Source: Candidatus Obscuribacterales bacterium
GTDB lineage: Bacteria; Cyanobacteriota; Vampirovibrionia; Obscuribacterales; Obscuribacteraceae
Assembly: GCA_031292355.1 (NCBI GenBank)
Contig: JARLHI010000061.1
Coordinates: 62,001-126,000 of the forward strand
Reading direction: 5' to 3'
DNA length: 64,000 bases
Part shown: in pieces, positions 17,310 through 25,102 of the stretch
Layout: every line of letters starts with the position of its first letter
Position numbering within the stretch: the stretch's first letter is position 1
Notes under the pieces: generated by a model
Told to the model about the DNA's origin: nothing
Databases searched by the model: none
The model's input: only the letters and a program-made list of their open reading frames with translations
Made by a program: the position numbers and the translations under genes

Positions 17310-19277
17310 TCAGATCTTGAGAGGCAGTCCGATTTCCGTCACCTTCTCGCCGCGCAGGTGAAAGAATTCGAAGCTCTTCATCGCCAGATTTTTCATGATG
17401 ACGTAGGCGATGTAGTTGATGTACGAGATGCGCGATCCCGTGGCCTTTCGAACGATGTTCTCATTGCTGACAAAGTAATGCAGATCATGCACTTCCTTGT
17501 GAGGCATAGCCGTTGCCAGAGCACCCTCAATACGCGGGGTCTGCATGAAGCCATGCCGGATGATCACGCGCGAGAAACCCTTGCCGAGGTTCTGATATTC
17601 GACCCGACTGGAATCGTGCACCACAAAGGGCACCATCATCGTCTGGACGCTGCACAGAACAACGTGCTCGGGCAGACTGCGAAAGCTCTTCGCATAGTGC
17701 TCCAGAAACGGCGTCACACCATCGAAAACCTTAGTCATGAAGACGCCGGTTTGCCCCTTGATCCGCACCACATCGATGGAGTTCGGCACGGGCTGTTTGC
17801 AATCGATCCGAGCGAGGAATACATCCAGGTCGGAAGACTTAGCATTCAGCTCACGACGAGAAGCCCACTGTCCGGCGCGGAATGCAACCATCAAGTAGGT
17901 AAGGATGCCGCCGATGACCAGTGGCAACCAGCCGCCTTCGACAATCTTCATCGAGTTGCTCACGAAGAAGCCAAGGTCGATGGTGCCAAAGAGAGCCACC
18001 ACCGAACCAGCGACAACAGGCTTCCACTGCCAGCGATTGACCATCACGCTGTAGAGCAAGATGGTCGTGATCAACATCGTGCCAGAGACGGCGATGCCGT
18101 ACGCAGCCGCGAGCGAGTCGGAGCTGCGAAACGCAAGCACGATCAAGATGGTGCCAAACATCAAGAGCCAGTTCACAACCGGAATGTAGATCTGCCCGAT
18201 TTCCTCCTTGCTGGTTTGAATCACCTTCATACGAGGCAGAAGGCTCATCTGGATAGCCTGACGCGTAAGCGAAAAGCTGCCGGTGATGAGCGCCTGACTC
18301 GCAATGATGGTGGCAAGCGTAGCGATGGCAATCATCGGCACGAGCGCAAACGACGGAGCCGCCTTGAAGAACGGATTGTCGATCGTGCCAGGGTCAGCAA
18401 CAACGGTTGCCGCCTGTCCCAGATAGTTCAGGACAAGAGACGGCAGGACAACGAACGTGAAGCCGCGTCGAATCGATGCCGCACCGACATGACCCATGTC
18501 GGCATACATGGCTTCGCCACCAGTCAACGCCAGAAAGACAGCGCCGAAGATGACCGGACCGACCACCCAGTTTGTCTCCATCATCGAGACGATGTAGCCT
18601 GGCCAGAGCGCCCACAAAACGCCTGGGTGCTGCCAGATAGCCGCTGCACCGATAAGGGCCATAGCAGCGAACCAGACGAACATAATCGGTCCAAACGCTT
18701 TGCCGATCTTCTCCGTACCTCCTTTTTGGATGTAGAAGAGCCCGACCAGAACTGCAAGGGTCAACGGAATGATGACAGCATCGAGTTTCGGCGTCAGCAC
18801 TTTCAAACCTTCCATCGCAGAGAGCACCGAAATGGCCGGAGTGATGGTGCCATCACCAAAGATGAAGGCCGCGCCGATAATACCGAGCAGTCCGAGCGCA
18901 CCAAGACCGGCACCGGTAGCCCAGCTTGCGGGCTTGACCAGACTGATTAGGGCGAGGATACCACCTTGCCCTTCGTTGTCTGCTCGAAGGACGAGACTGT
19001 TGTACTTGTAGCCGATCGTGATGATCAGCGACCAGATGATCAAGCTGGCGATGCCGTAGACGGTAGTCTGATCCGGCGCCGCCGAACCGGTAGCCTTGAG
19101 AGCGACCTGAAATGCGTACAGAGGAGACGTACCGATGTCACCAAATACGATACCAAGCGCGAGCAACGCCATTGCAGTCGGTGTTGCATGATGTACGACA
19201 TGATGTCCGCTCGGGGCAGACTTGACCGCAGCCGGAGCGTCGGTCTTAGATGTTTCGTTGCGCATGGTATTTCCCAT
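17310..19277 (-). CDS. kup: KUP-type potassium uptake transporter
   Basis: 655 residues, the normal KUP length. The hallmark GDIGTSPLYAFQ is near residue 45, followed by about 12 membrane helices and a C-terminal cytosolic domain with TGVFMT and VPFVVHDSSRVEYQ. KUP imports K+ with protons across the cytoplasmic membrane. The start is ATG at 19277, with a second ATG 12 bp inside; no ribosome binding site lies directly upstream. Instead a hairpin with AGGAG in its loop precedes it (19303-19326). That leader and the first ~24 codons are duplicated in front of the gene at 19352-19978. The N-terminal 40 residues are not part of the KUP core. Confidence 0.95.
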   Translation of the reverse strand: MGNTMRNETSKTDAPAAVKSAPSGHHVVHHATPTAMALLALGIVFGDIGTSPLYAFQVALKATGSAAPDQTTVYGIASLIIWSLIITIGYKYNSLVLRADNEGQGGILALISLVKPASWATGAGLGALGLLGIIGAAFIFGDGTITPAISVLSAMEGLKVLTPKLDAVIIPLTLAVLVGLFYIQKGGTEKIGKAFGPIMFVWFAAMALIGAAAIWQHPGVLWALWPGYIVSMMETNWVVGPVIFGAVFLALTGGEAMYADMGHVGAASIRRGFTFVVLPSLVLNYLGQAATVVADPGTIDNPFFKAAPSFALVPMIAIATLATIIASQALITGSFSLTRQAIQMSLLPRMKVIQTSKEEIGQIYIPVVNWLLMFGTILIVLAFRSSDSLAAAYGIAVSGTMLITTILLYSVMVNRWQWKPVVAGSVVALFGTIDLGFFVSNSMKIVEGGWLPLVIGGILTYLMVAFRAGQWASRRELNAKSSDLDVFLARIDCKQPVPNSIDVVRIKGQTGVFMTKVFDGVTPFLEHYAKSFRSLPEHVVLCSVQTMMVPFVVHDSSRVEYQNLGKGFSRVIIRHGFMQTPRIEGALATAMPHKEVHDLHYFVSNENIVRKATGSRISYINYIAYVIMKNLAMKSFEFFHLRGEKVTEIGLPLKI

Positions 19278-19337
19278 TTTTTCGAGCTGAGTAAGGGTGA
19301 AGCAGCTGCGCTCCTAATCACAGCTGTAATAGGTGCT
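19222..19337 (-). repeat. kup leader and 5' coding segment, copy 1 of a duplication
   Basis: Leader and first ~20 codons of kup. In a 48-nt leader core, 45 positions match the copy at 19921-20040 by my count. It contains a stem-loop at 19303-19326, CAGCTGTG/CGCAGCTG with loop ATTAGGAG, in which one U-G wobble replaces the U-A pair of the other copy. Confidence 0.8.
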
Positions 19338-19351
19338 ATCGGTCTCGGGCG

Positions 19352-19978
19352 TTACGCCGGAACGGCTCTCAACGCTTTGCGTACACATTCGGCATGTATT
19401 TCTTGCTGGTGTTCAAGAACGAAACGAATTTGAGCATCATCGAGACCGGTCGTCCATGAATGCTTTCGTTCATCTCTCACATAACCTTTCGGATATTTTC
19501 CACCGGCTTGAACGACCCATCTGGCGTAGGCATACTTGTGATAGTACGCAGCCCAGCTGAGTTGAGCCAGATTCTTTACGCCTGTCCACCAGCTGGGTTT
19601 GTCGTCCCAGATAAAATCTGCTGGCAGTTCCGCGCCAACGAGCACGGCATCAACGACGGCCCTTACACGCTTGCCACCGACTGTTCCGGGAAAACGCAGC
19701 GTACGCCCATCGAGTAGCGAGACATACCCCTGTTTGTGCCTCACCGGATTGGCAGGGTCGACAATTAGGGCCCGCACTCCCTTGGGGTAATCGGCAGTTC
19801 CCGTGTCACCATGACCGCAGCAGGCATGGACAGTTGCTGGTAGATTGGCAATACAAGGGTCCTGACCATCACTCGTCGGAGGGCACCCGCAGCTAAAGCA
19901 TGTCGATCCGTTCAGGACAGTTTGCACCGCAGCTGGTTCTTCGGTCTTCGTGATTTCATTCAGCATTTTATTTTCCAT
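19352..19978 (-). CDS. Unknown protein with kup-derived N-terminus (208 aa)
   Basis: Residues 1-24 match the N-terminus of Kup (12 of 24 identical, including MxNxMxNE, KT and PAAV), although the rest is unrelated. Residues ~25-55 are Cys-rich (CFSCGCPP, CIANLPATVHACCGHG), a possible metal site. The remainder has strands (GYVSLLDGRTLRFPGTVGG) and a Trp/Tyr-rich helix (WAAYYHKYAYARWVV), ending with a helical, basic tail. No recognised family. It lies just upstream of kup, 74 bp between its stop and the kup start, and begins after a near-identical copy of the kup leader. This looks like capture of an existing expression signal by a new coding region. Confidence 0.72.
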   Translation of the reverse strand: MENKMLNEITKTEEPAAVQTVLNGSTCFSCGCPPTSDGQDPCIANLPATVHACCGHGDTGTADYPKGVRALIVDPANPVRHKQGYVSLLDGRTLRFPGTVGGKRVRAVVDAVLVGAELPADFIWDDKPSWWTGVKNLAQLSWAAYYHKYAYARWVVQAGGKYPKGYVRDERKHSWTTGLDDAQIRFVLEHQQEIHAECVRKALRAVPA

Positions 19979-20040
19979 TGGTTCGAGCTGAGTGAGGGTG
20001 AGGCAGCTGTGCTCCTAATCACAGCTGTAGCTGGTTGCCG
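19921..20040 (-). repeat. kup-type leader and 5' coding segment, copy 2
   Basis: Leader and first ~20 codons of the 208-residue gene. The stem-loop at 20004-20027 is a perfect 8-bp CAGCTGTG/CACAGCTG with the same ATTAGGAG loop as in front of kup. Homology covers both untranslated and coding sequence, then stops. Confidence 0.8.
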
Positions 20041-20049
20041 ACACTCCAG

Positions 20050-20271
20050 TCAGTTGCACAAGTGGTAGACCGTTTTGCCGGCCTTGAGCAAGCGCTTGCG
20101 CACTGCCTGCAGCATGTCCAGGACGTGAAGGCCTTCGAACGCATTCGAGGCTCCGACGTGCTCCACATCAGAACAACGGAAGTCACCCTGAACTTCTGGC
20201 GCCGGGCCGAAAAGCTTTTCAAAAAAGGCACAAGCCTCTTCAACTGCAGAATTTTTCTTATGCTCGACCAT
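20050..20271 (-). CDS. Hypothetical small protein (73 aa)
   Basis: No family recognised. Starts MVEHKKNSAVEEACAFFEKLF and ends with a basic helix (RKRLLKAGKTVYHLCN). The ATG at 20271 has GGAGGATCGAAG upstream, a strong site; an earlier in-frame start lies in the upstream hairpin region. Follows the dCTP deaminase gene by 73 bp with a hairpin between them, so it is likely in the same transcript. Confidence 0.65.
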   Translation of the reverse strand: MVEHKKNSAVEEACAFFEKLFGPAPEVQGDFRCSDVEHVGASNAFEGLHVLDMLQAVRKRLLKAGKTVYHLCN

Positions 20272-20307
20272 CTTCGATCCTCCGGTCTTGCTTTGTGGGG
20301 CGGCAAT

Positions 20308-20335
20308 CTCCCAGACCACTGATGCAGTCTGGGAG
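20308..20335 (-). other. Intergenic hairpin between dcd and the 73-aa gene
   Basis: CTCCCAGAC and GTCTGGGAG form a perfect 9-bp stem with a 10-nt loop. No U tract follows in the direction of transcription, so a processing/stability or attenuation role is more likely than termination. Confidence 0.5.
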
Positions 20336-20344
20336 AAAGCCTAT

Positions 20345-20947
20345 TCATACACCCGACGGTTTCTTTTGACCGTGGAAAGTGGACTTGGTAAAGCGAACCT
20401 CGCCTTTCACTTCCTGGAAGCCGACCTGAGCGATCACTTCAAGATAGTTGAGGCGCACGTAAAACGGACCATCGTTCTTGATTTCGAGCGTGATCTGATT
20501 GTTCGTGCCGGGCTTAATTTCGGGCGCGTCGATGTGCGTCCGAACGAAGGCCCGAGCGGTGCGGCTGCGGTTCCAGATTGTGCCCTGAAGCACCTGCACA
20601 CCGATTGTGGGCAGCTGGAAGTGTTCATGGGTGAAAGCCAGGCAAACTTCGCCCGGCGCAAGCCAGTAACCGGTGCGACGGCGAATCTTGCCATCGGCAT
20701 CAGCAAATGGCTGCGCACGTTTGAGACGCAGGTCGACCGGGTGGCCGATCCGCTCCCAGAACGCCTGAATCGACTCTTTGCGTGGGTCGAAAAACAGCGG
20801 CTTAGTCGGGTCGTTGACGACATAGAGAGTGTCGCCAAGCCGCACGTCGATTGACGTGACGCCCATGTGCTTGCGGGTCGGAGTGGGAGTGACGATTAAG
20901 CTTCCACGGGCGATTGCATCCTCGATGCGAGTGTTGGACAGTGTCAT
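20345..20947 (-). CDS. dcd: dCTP deaminase
   Basis: 200 residues, close to the usual ~190. Deaminates dCTP to dUTP (or, in bifunctional forms, to dUMP), feeding dTMP synthesis. Visible motifs: SIDVRLGDTLYV, the LAPGEVCLAFTHE strand, and NQITLEIKNDGP, whose Glu aligns with the catalytic Glu of E. coli Dcd, then a C-terminal QVGFQEV. The start at 20947 is set by AAGGAATCCATC; the frame is open much further upstream, but that part overlaps the HAD gene and is not Dcd-like. 40 bp after the HAD phosphatase stop. Confidence 0.9.
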   Translation of the reverse strand: MTLSNTRIEDAIARGSLIVTPTPTRKHMGVTSIDVRLGDTLYVVNDPTKPLFFDPRKESIQAFWERIGHPVDLRLKRAQPFADADGKIRRRTGYWLAPGEVCLAFTHEHFQLPTIGVQVLQGTIWNRSRTARAFVRTHIDAPEIKPGTNNQITLEIKNDGPFYVRLNYLEVIAQVGFQEVKGEVRFTKSTFHGQKKPSGV

Positions 20948-20987
20948 GATGGATTCCTTAGGGTTTATGACGCCAGGGCGTCGTTTC

Positions 20988-21812
20988 TCACAGCACCATC
21001 GCGATGGCTGCTGCGAGATTGACCGAGGGGTCGGTTTCAGGAGCGATGAATCTTGCGGCTTGACGCGCTGCCTCTGTGCCATGGTGCATAGCGACACCAC
21101 AACCAGCCCAGCGCAGAGCGTCAACATCGTTGTTGCCATCGCCAAAGAAGAGAACTTGCGAGGGGTCGATGGACTCGAGCGCACAAATCTTCTGCAGACC
21201 AGTAACTTTGGTCACGCCGGAGGTTGTGTACTCGATCGTCTGAGTGTTTCGAACTTCAGTACAGAAGCCACGATGCTTCAATGAAGCCATGTGTTCGAAC
21301 GCCGTCAAACGCTCCCGGTCTTCGCAGAAAATCAGGATCTTTTGCAGATCCCGATTGCCCACCTTCGACACGGTGCCACGCTTGACGAACCTTCCCAGTT
21401 CGCGGCGATGGCGGTCCATGTTGTCGTTCCAATCGTGAAGCGACGTGACGCGAATGCCGTCTCGGTAGAAAGCCAGCGCCGTGACTCGAAAGTCCTTTGC
21501 CGTTTGCAGAATATCCAGGGAGACGGACGGCTGCAGTGTCAGCTCGTGCAGCGTGCGGCGATACGGTACGCGCACAGACGCTCCGTCACAACCGACAATG
21601 GGTCCCGTCAATCCAAGCTCGCGGTGGTACCTGGTGATGTGCTGATGGACGCGACCGGAAGTCGGCACCACTTTGACGCCGCGCGATTCGAGCATGCGCA
21701 CCGCTGCAGCGTTCTGGGGGCTGATGTTTTTGTTTCCATCCAGCAGTGTATCGTCGAGGTCAATCCCGGCGATACGGTAGTGGCAGTTTGCAGTCTTGAG
21801 AGTGTTTTTCAT
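20988..21812 (-). CDS. HAD-superfamily phosphatase, Cof/YbiV type
   Basis: 274 residues. Motif I is GIDLDDTLLDGN with the nucleophile Asp, motif II PTSGR, a large C2 cap (residues ~85-185), and the terminal motif FFGDGNNDVDAL with the Mg2+ aspartates. Cof-type enzymes dephosphorylate sugar phosphates, FMN-like or nucleotide-related phosphates. The start at 21812 follows AAGGACAATCACA. It sits between a RibA-like gene and dcd, so a nucleotide or flavin-precursor phosphate is a reasonable guess only. Confidence 0.88.
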   Translation of the reverse strand: MKNTLKTANCHYRIAGIDLDDTLLDGNKNISPQNAAAVRMLESRGVKVVPTSGRVHQHITRYHRELGLTGPIVGCDGASVRVPYRRTLHELTLQPSVSLDILQTAKDFRVTALAFYRDGIRVTSLHDWNDNMDRHRRELGRFVKRGTVSKVGNRDLQKILIFCEDRERLTAFEHMASLKHRGFCTEVRNTQTIEYTTSGVTKVTGLQKICALESIDPSQVLFFGDGNNDVDALRWAGCGVAMHHGTEAARQAARFIAPETDPSVNLAAAIAMVL

Positions 21813-21894
21813 TGTGATTGTCCTTGCCTGTAAGAGTGGGAGGAGGGCGCTCCAGCGCTCAGCTCGCAGACGCCACCCGAAACAGGGCAAGGTC

Positions 21895-22605
21895 TCAAGC
21901 TGAGTGCCGTTCCTTGGTGGGAAGAGCGTGGTTGAACGTGCGCGCTTTGTAGTCGTAGAAATCCGCGAGAGAAGGGTCTTTCGAAACGACGGGAACGATA
22001 CCAGTGACCTGAATGCCGTACTCGCCGAGGATTTTCACTTTCTCTGGATTGTTGGTCATCACCTTGACTTTAGTGATGCCGAGGTCGCGCAAAATGGAGA
22101 TAGCAGAGCGGAAGTCGCGTCTGTCACCTTTGACCGGATACATCTGCCCATCGTAGGCTTCGAGCTTTTCGACATAGCCGTGAGCCTTGCCTTCGTGCCC
22201 GAAGTGATAGAGAACGATGCCGGGGCCTTCGTTTGCGACAAGCATCTGGAAGGAAATCTCCATTTGCTCGTTGCAATCGCAGCTGGCATCGTGAAAGATG
22301 TCGCCGGTGAAGCAAGCGCTGTTGATGCGAATCAGAACTTCTTGATTGGGGTCAAGATTCAAGATATCGCCCTTGTAAATCAGCGCATGTTCTTCAGAGT
22401 GCTTGAAACCACTCCGCGTGATATATCCAGCCTGGAATAGACCGGGCAGATCTGCTCGCTTGAGTGGTGCACCGTAGACGCGGCGAATGACACGGGGCAG
22501 GCAGACGTTCTTCCACATGGAGAGAAGCCGAGCGCTCAAACTTTTCGACGGTTTGCTCACGGCCAGTATTAGGGGAACATTTTTGATTTCGCAGTTAGTG
22601 CACAT
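21895..22605 (-). CDS. Divergent GTP cyclohydrolase II-like protein
   Basis: 236 residues. The RibA zinc site is intact: SACFTGDIF then CDC, with the exact C-x10-C-x-C spacing, and TNNPEKVKILGEYGI and VTGIVPV match the RibA C-terminus. Differences: the GTP-binding QEGRGIGL stretch is HEGKAHGY, the residue before CDC is Ser where E. coli RibA has Arg, and the NHxLGF loop is shortened to YPVKGDRRDF. RibA opens GTP in the first step of riboflavin synthesis; related enzymes feed deazapurine antibiotics. No other riboflavin gene is here. AAAGGACC precedes the ATG. First gene of a likely RibA-like/HAD/dcd operon. Confidence 0.82.
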   Translation of the reverse strand: MCTNCEIKNVPLILAVSKPSKSLSARLLSMWKNVCLPRVIRRVYGAPLKRADLPGLFQAGYITRSGFKHSEEHALIYKGDILNLDPNQEVLIRINSACFTGDIFHDASCDCNEQMEISFQMLVANEGPGIVLYHFGHEGKAHGYVEKLEAYDGQMYPVKGDRRDFRSAISILRDLGITKVKVMTNNPEKVKILGEYGIQVTGIVPVVSKDPSLADFYDYKARTFNHALPTKERHSA

Positions 22606-23022
22606 GGTTTTGGTCCTTTCGGGTGTAATCGGTTAACGAAGCTCGTCTTTTCAAACAACCCGGCACCAGTCGAACCCTGCGATGAAGGTTTGATTGCTGG
22701 TGCTGAATAAGCGAAATTGCTTCTGGGTTGCTGTTACAAAATCTTTGGTGTGAAAAAAACGGGTTACCCGTTCGTAACAGTGTCTCTATATCTAATGCAA
22801 GATCTAATAAAGCTTATAGATAACTATAAGGAAATCTCTGCACCCGCCCCCGCAGGGGATTATGGCGCCCACGGCATGGGCTAGCGCAGTTATTACCTCC
22901 GCGTACTCGCGTACGTAATAACCACAATGCAGTCCCAAAAAGAATGCACCTGATGCGTTAGCTAGTTCGCGCGAACTTCATTCTGAGGCCAGATCGAGCC
23001 CTTCGCGTACAATAGCTTTTGC
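22606..23022. other. Divergent intergenic region with several hairpins
   Basis: Between the RibA-like gene and trmD. Near 22660-22730 arms CACCAG/CTGGTG and AACCC/GGGTT can nest into a structured leader for the minus-strand gene. At 22889-22922 GTTATTAC and GTAATAAC enclose an inner CGCG-TACT-CGCG hairpin. At ~22758 ACGGGTTACCCGT is palindromic. The structured leader lies on the RibA-like gene's transcript, but I see no FMN-riboswitch consensus. Confidence 0.45.
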
Positions 23023-23778
23023 ATGCTCAAATTTCACATCATCACCCTATTTCCCGAACTAATTCAGACGTATTGCAGCACAAGCATCATTGGCCGCGGC
23101 ATTCGCAATGAACGGCTGGCAGTGCACACATACAATCCCAGGGATTATTGTCTGGATAAATATCGCAAGGTCGATGACACTCCCTATGGTGGCGGAGCAG
23201 GAATGGTCCTCAAGCCAGAGCCGTTTTTTGCCACTTTTGAAGCAATTCCCCGAGCGCTAAACTCGCCCGTTCTCATTACCACTCCTCAAGGAGTGCCTTT
23301 CAAGCAGGCGCAGGCACGAGATCTCGCTAATTGCGAAGACATCACCATTTTTTGCGGACACTATGAAGGTTTCGATGAACGCATTCACAGCGTCGCCACT
23401 CATGAAATTTCGGTTGGTGACTATGTTTTGACGGGTGGCGAACTCCCTGCCTTAACGGTTATCGACGCTGTTGGTCGGCTGATTCCTGGCGTTCTTGGCG
23501 CCTCGATTTCGCTTGCCGAAGAATCATTTGACGAAGGTCTGCTGGAACCCCCTCACTACACCAAACCGCCCGAATTTAGAAACATGCCTGTGCCTGAAAT
23601 TCTGCGCTCTGGCGACCACAAATTGATTTCTCAATGGCGCAGACAGCAATCGCTAAAACGAACTTATTTGAGAAGACCAGAATTGCTCGCGCAAGCGACG
23701 CTATCGAAGGAAGATCAGCGATATTTGGACCAGATTGCAGACGAACATCAAACAGACACAAAGGAGAATCAAAGCTAA
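23023..23778 (+). CDS. trmD: tRNA (guanine-37-N1)-methyltransferase
   Basis: 251 residues, normal TrmD length. Methylates G37 next to the anticodon, preventing frameshifts. The trefoil-knot SAM site is clear: HIITLFPELI at the N-terminus, DDTPYGGGAGMVLKPEP, IFCGHYEGFDERI, and SVGDYVLTGGELPALTVIDAV. The C-terminal helical domain has DHKLISQWRRQQSL. The stop overlaps the start of hom (TAATG), implying translational coupling. It heads the threonine-biosynthesis run rather than the common rimM/rplS cluster. Confidence 0.96.
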   Translation: MLKFHIITLFPELIQTYCSTSIIGRGIRNERLAVHTYNPRDYCLDKYRKVDDTPYGGGAGMVLKPEPFFATFEAIPRALNSPVLITTPQGVPFKQAQARDLANCEDITIFCGHYEGFDERIHSVATHEISVGDYVLTGGELPALTVIDAVGRLIPGVLGASISLAEESFDEGLLEPPHYTKPPEFRNMPVPEILRSGDHKLISQWRRQQSLKRTYLRRPELLAQATLSKEDQRYLDQIADEHQTDTKENQS

Positions 23779-25076
23779 TGGCTCGAGTCGTTTTAGGATT
23801 AATTGGTTTTGGTACTGTTGGTTCTGGTGTTGTGCAACTCTTGAGCCACCAAAAATCGCTCAATTTAAAAAAAATCGCCGTCCTTGACTCGAACAAAGAA
23901 CGAGCGGTCAAAACGGTCTGCCCTGTCACAACAAACGTCAATGAAATCATTGAAGATCCGGAAATCGAAATCGTTATTGAAGCAATGGGTGGTGAACATC
24001 CAGCCCTTGAATATATTCGAGGCGCTCTGGAGCGACGCAAACATGTTGTCACAGCCAATAAAGAAGTGCTCGCTAAATATGGTCCAGAATTATTTGCGCT
24101 AGCCAGACAAAAAGGCGTTGCTATATTTTTTGAAGCCTCGGTCGCTGGCGGCATTCCGCTGATTTCCACAATGAACAAGGGGCTTGAAGCCAACGAAATT
24201 GCCGCTGTTACAGGCATTCTCAATGGCACAACCAATTTCATTTTGTCTTCGATGGAAAGCAAAGGCGAATCATATGATGCCGCTTTAAAACAAGCGCAGC
24301 AGCTTGGCTTTGCCGAAGCTGACCCTACAAACGATGTCGATGGACATGATGTCGCCTACAAACTATCGATTTTGTCGGCGCTCGCCTACGAGCGCTTCAT
24401 CAAGCCGCAAGACATCTTTCGCGAAGGCATTCGCAATGTCACAGCACAAGATATGGCGCACGCTAAAGAATTTGGCTATCGCATCAAGCTGATAGGCACT
24501 TCGAGACTAGCGAAAGACGTGACCTCTGGAGACAGCGCCTGTGATGTGCGCGTGCATCCCATGCTTGTTCCACTAGACCATCCACTGGCGAATGTTTCTG
24601 GTTCCAGCAATGGCATTTTAGTAAATGGTCACGCCGTCGGTGAAATATTAATGGTCGGACCAGGTGCTGGCAGTTTGCCAACAGCGTCTGCCGTGGTTGG
24701 CGATACCATCAACCTCGCAAGCGCACTGCAGTTACCTGATTTTGCCACCTACTTCCAACCGAATATTCGCTCAGAATGGGGTAATGTGGTGTCTGTCGGA
24801 AGTTGGAGTTGCCCATTTTTCTTGCGCATCCTAGTCAGTGACACAGCAGGCGTAATTGGACAGATTGGCACCATACTCGGTGCGCACAAAATCAGTCTTG
24901 CCTCTATTGTACAAAAGGGTGTTCAAAAGGATGAACACGGGGCCTCTGCAGAGATTATCATCATGACCCAATCTACAAAAGAGCAAACATTGCGTGACGC
25001 TATTGCTGAAATGCAAAAATGCTCGTTCTTCAAATCAATGGAAAGCCTGTTTAGAGTCTTTGAAGCACCCGTTTGA
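23778..25076 (+). CDS. hom: Homoserine dehydrogenase
   Basis: 432 residues. Reduces aspartate semialdehyde to homoserine. N-terminal NAD(P) motif LIGFGTVGSGV, then AMGGEHPALEYIRGAL, TANKEVLAKYG with the catalytic-site Lys, SVAGGIPLI, and GILNGTTNFIL. The C-terminal ~80 residues are an ACT domain (VSDTAGVIGQIGTIL), normally where threonine exerts feedback inhibition. The ATG overlaps the trmD stop and has AAGGAGAATC upstream. The frame is open 144 bp earlier, inside trmD, but without dehydrogenase sequence. Confidence 0.96.
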   Translation: MARVVLGLIGFGTVGSGVVQLLSHQKSLNLKKIAVLDSNKERAVKTVCPVTTNVNEIIEDPEIEIVIEAMGGEHPALEYIRGALERRKHVVTANKEVLAKYGPELFALARQKGVAIFFEASVAGGIPLISTMNKGLEANEIAAVTGILNGTTNFILSSMESKGESYDAALKQAQQLGFAEADPTNDVDGHDVAYKLSILSALAYERFIKPQDIFREGIRNVTAQDMAHAKEFGYRIKLIGTSRLAKDVTSGDSACDVRVHPMLVPLDHPLANVSGSSNGILVNGHAVGEILMVGPGAGSLPTASAVVGDTINLASALQLPDFATYFQPNIRSEWGNVVSVGSWSCPFFLRILVSDTAGVIGQIGTILGAHKISLASIVQKGVQKDEHGASAEIIIMTQSTKEQTLRDAIAEMQKCSFFKSMESLFRVFEAPV

Positions 25077-25102
25077 ATACAATCTAACAGTTGGAGAAAA
25101 GT

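Noticed and set aside
17280..18950. A 556-codon open frame on the plus strand
   Set aside because: It lies antisense to kup. Its product is a His/Arg/Asp-rich string without a fold, and the minus strand has full KUP motifs. It is a shadow of codon bias.
22660..22730. FMN riboswitch upstream of the RibA-like gene
   Set aside because: Expected on biological grounds, but the conserved RFN core sequences are not visible.
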